The translations under genes were made by a program, and so were the position numbers. DNA of 14,685 bases from Gammaproteobacteria bacterium. GTDB taxonomy: Bacteria; Pseudomonadota; Gammaproteobacteria; Pseudomonadales; Pseudohongiellaceae. The stretch spans positions 1-14,685 of the forward strand of contig JAESUT010000170.1 of the NCBI GenBank assembly GCA_016762995.1, read 5' to 3'. Positions 14,592 through 14,685 of the stretch are shown piece after piece (the stretch's first letter is position 1; each line of letters opens with the position of its first letter). The notes below the pieces were generated by a model. It was given only the letters and a program-made list of their open reading frames with translations. It was not told the DNA's origin and did no database searches.

Positions 14592-14685
14592 ATGGCTATT
14601 GTTAAGCAAAAAATTAAGATCGGCGAGCTACTTGTAAGTAGTGATGCGTTGACGCAAGAGCGATTGGATTCAGCCCTTGAACGTC
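14592..14685 (+). CDS. mshE: MshE, MSHA extension ATPase, N-terminal fragment
   Basis: Only the first 31 codons lie in the window. They read MAIVKQKIKIGELLVSSDAL followed by TQERLDSALER, the first half-motif of the MshEN domain (GspE/PilB N-terminal type) that binds c-di-GMP in MshE. Position directly after mshN agrees with MshE, the GspE/PilB-family ATPase that drives pilus extension. The motif usually begins RLG; here it is KIG (residues 9-11), and an Asp (18) stands where a Gly is common. The rest of the gene, including the ATPase domain, is beyond the right edge. Confidence 0.82.
   Translation, partial: MAIVKQKIKIGELLVSSDALTQERLDSALER

Noticed and set aside
1..14685. CRISPR arrays, tRNA or rRNA genes, insertion sequences, phage genes, toxin-antitoxin or defence systems
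   Set aside because: None seen by eye: no regularly spaced repeats, no transposase or integrase motifs, and nearly all sequence is accounted for by conserved chromosomal genes.

Overview
The window reads as a stretch of chromosome from a gammaproteobacterium, most likely a marine or aquatic one. The basis is the protein families and the gene order, which resembles the Pseudomonas/Cellvibrio-type block hisA-hisF / ctpA-envC-gpmI / rhodanese-secB / trmL, joined here to a mannose-sensitive haemagglutinin (MSHA) type IV pilus cluster. No rRNA, tRNA, insertion sequence, phage gene or CRISPR array was seen. Genus cannot be assigned from the sequence alone.

Left part (1-1505, + strand): the end of a histidine operon. 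hisA is cut by the left edge (it is already in frame at base 3) and is followed after 6 bases by complete hisF. A strong dyad at the hisF stop codon probably ends transcription from both sides. Next, on the - strand (1550-5927, transcribed right to left), comes an apparent operon gpmI-envC-ctpA: phosphoglycerate mutase, a septal amidase activator with a degenerate LytM domain, and a secreted C-terminal processing protease. A 282-base divergent promoter region (5928-6209) with a 9-bp inverted repeat separates it from yibN-secB on the + strand (membrane-anchored rhodanese, export chaperone). trmL (tRNA wobble methyltransferase, TTG start) is on the - strand, converging tail to tail on secB with a 5-base gap.

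Right part (8026-14685, + strand): the first eight genes of an MSHA pilus assembly operon in its usual order: PilM-like mshI, a PilN-like gene, PilO-like mshJ, mshK, secretin mshL, AAA+ ATPase mshM, TPR protein mshN, and the first 31 codons of mshE, the extension ATPase with an N-terminal c-di-GMP-binding domain. Most of these genes overlap or lie within a few bases of each other, which suggests one transcript with translational coupling. Together they should build the inner-membrane alignment complex (MshI, PilN-like, MshJ), its link to the outer membrane (MshK), the outer-membrane pore (MshL) and the motor; pilins and the inner-membrane platform would lie beyond the right edge. A 352-base non-coding region (7674-8025) precedes mshI and holds an imperfect dyad next to a -10-like sequence.

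I found no convincing undescribed system. The features most worth a second look are the repeat-bearing Gly/Asn-rich insert in MshL, two dyads in promoter regions, non-consensus residues in the MshE c-di-GMP motif, and the absence of grxC between yibN and secB.
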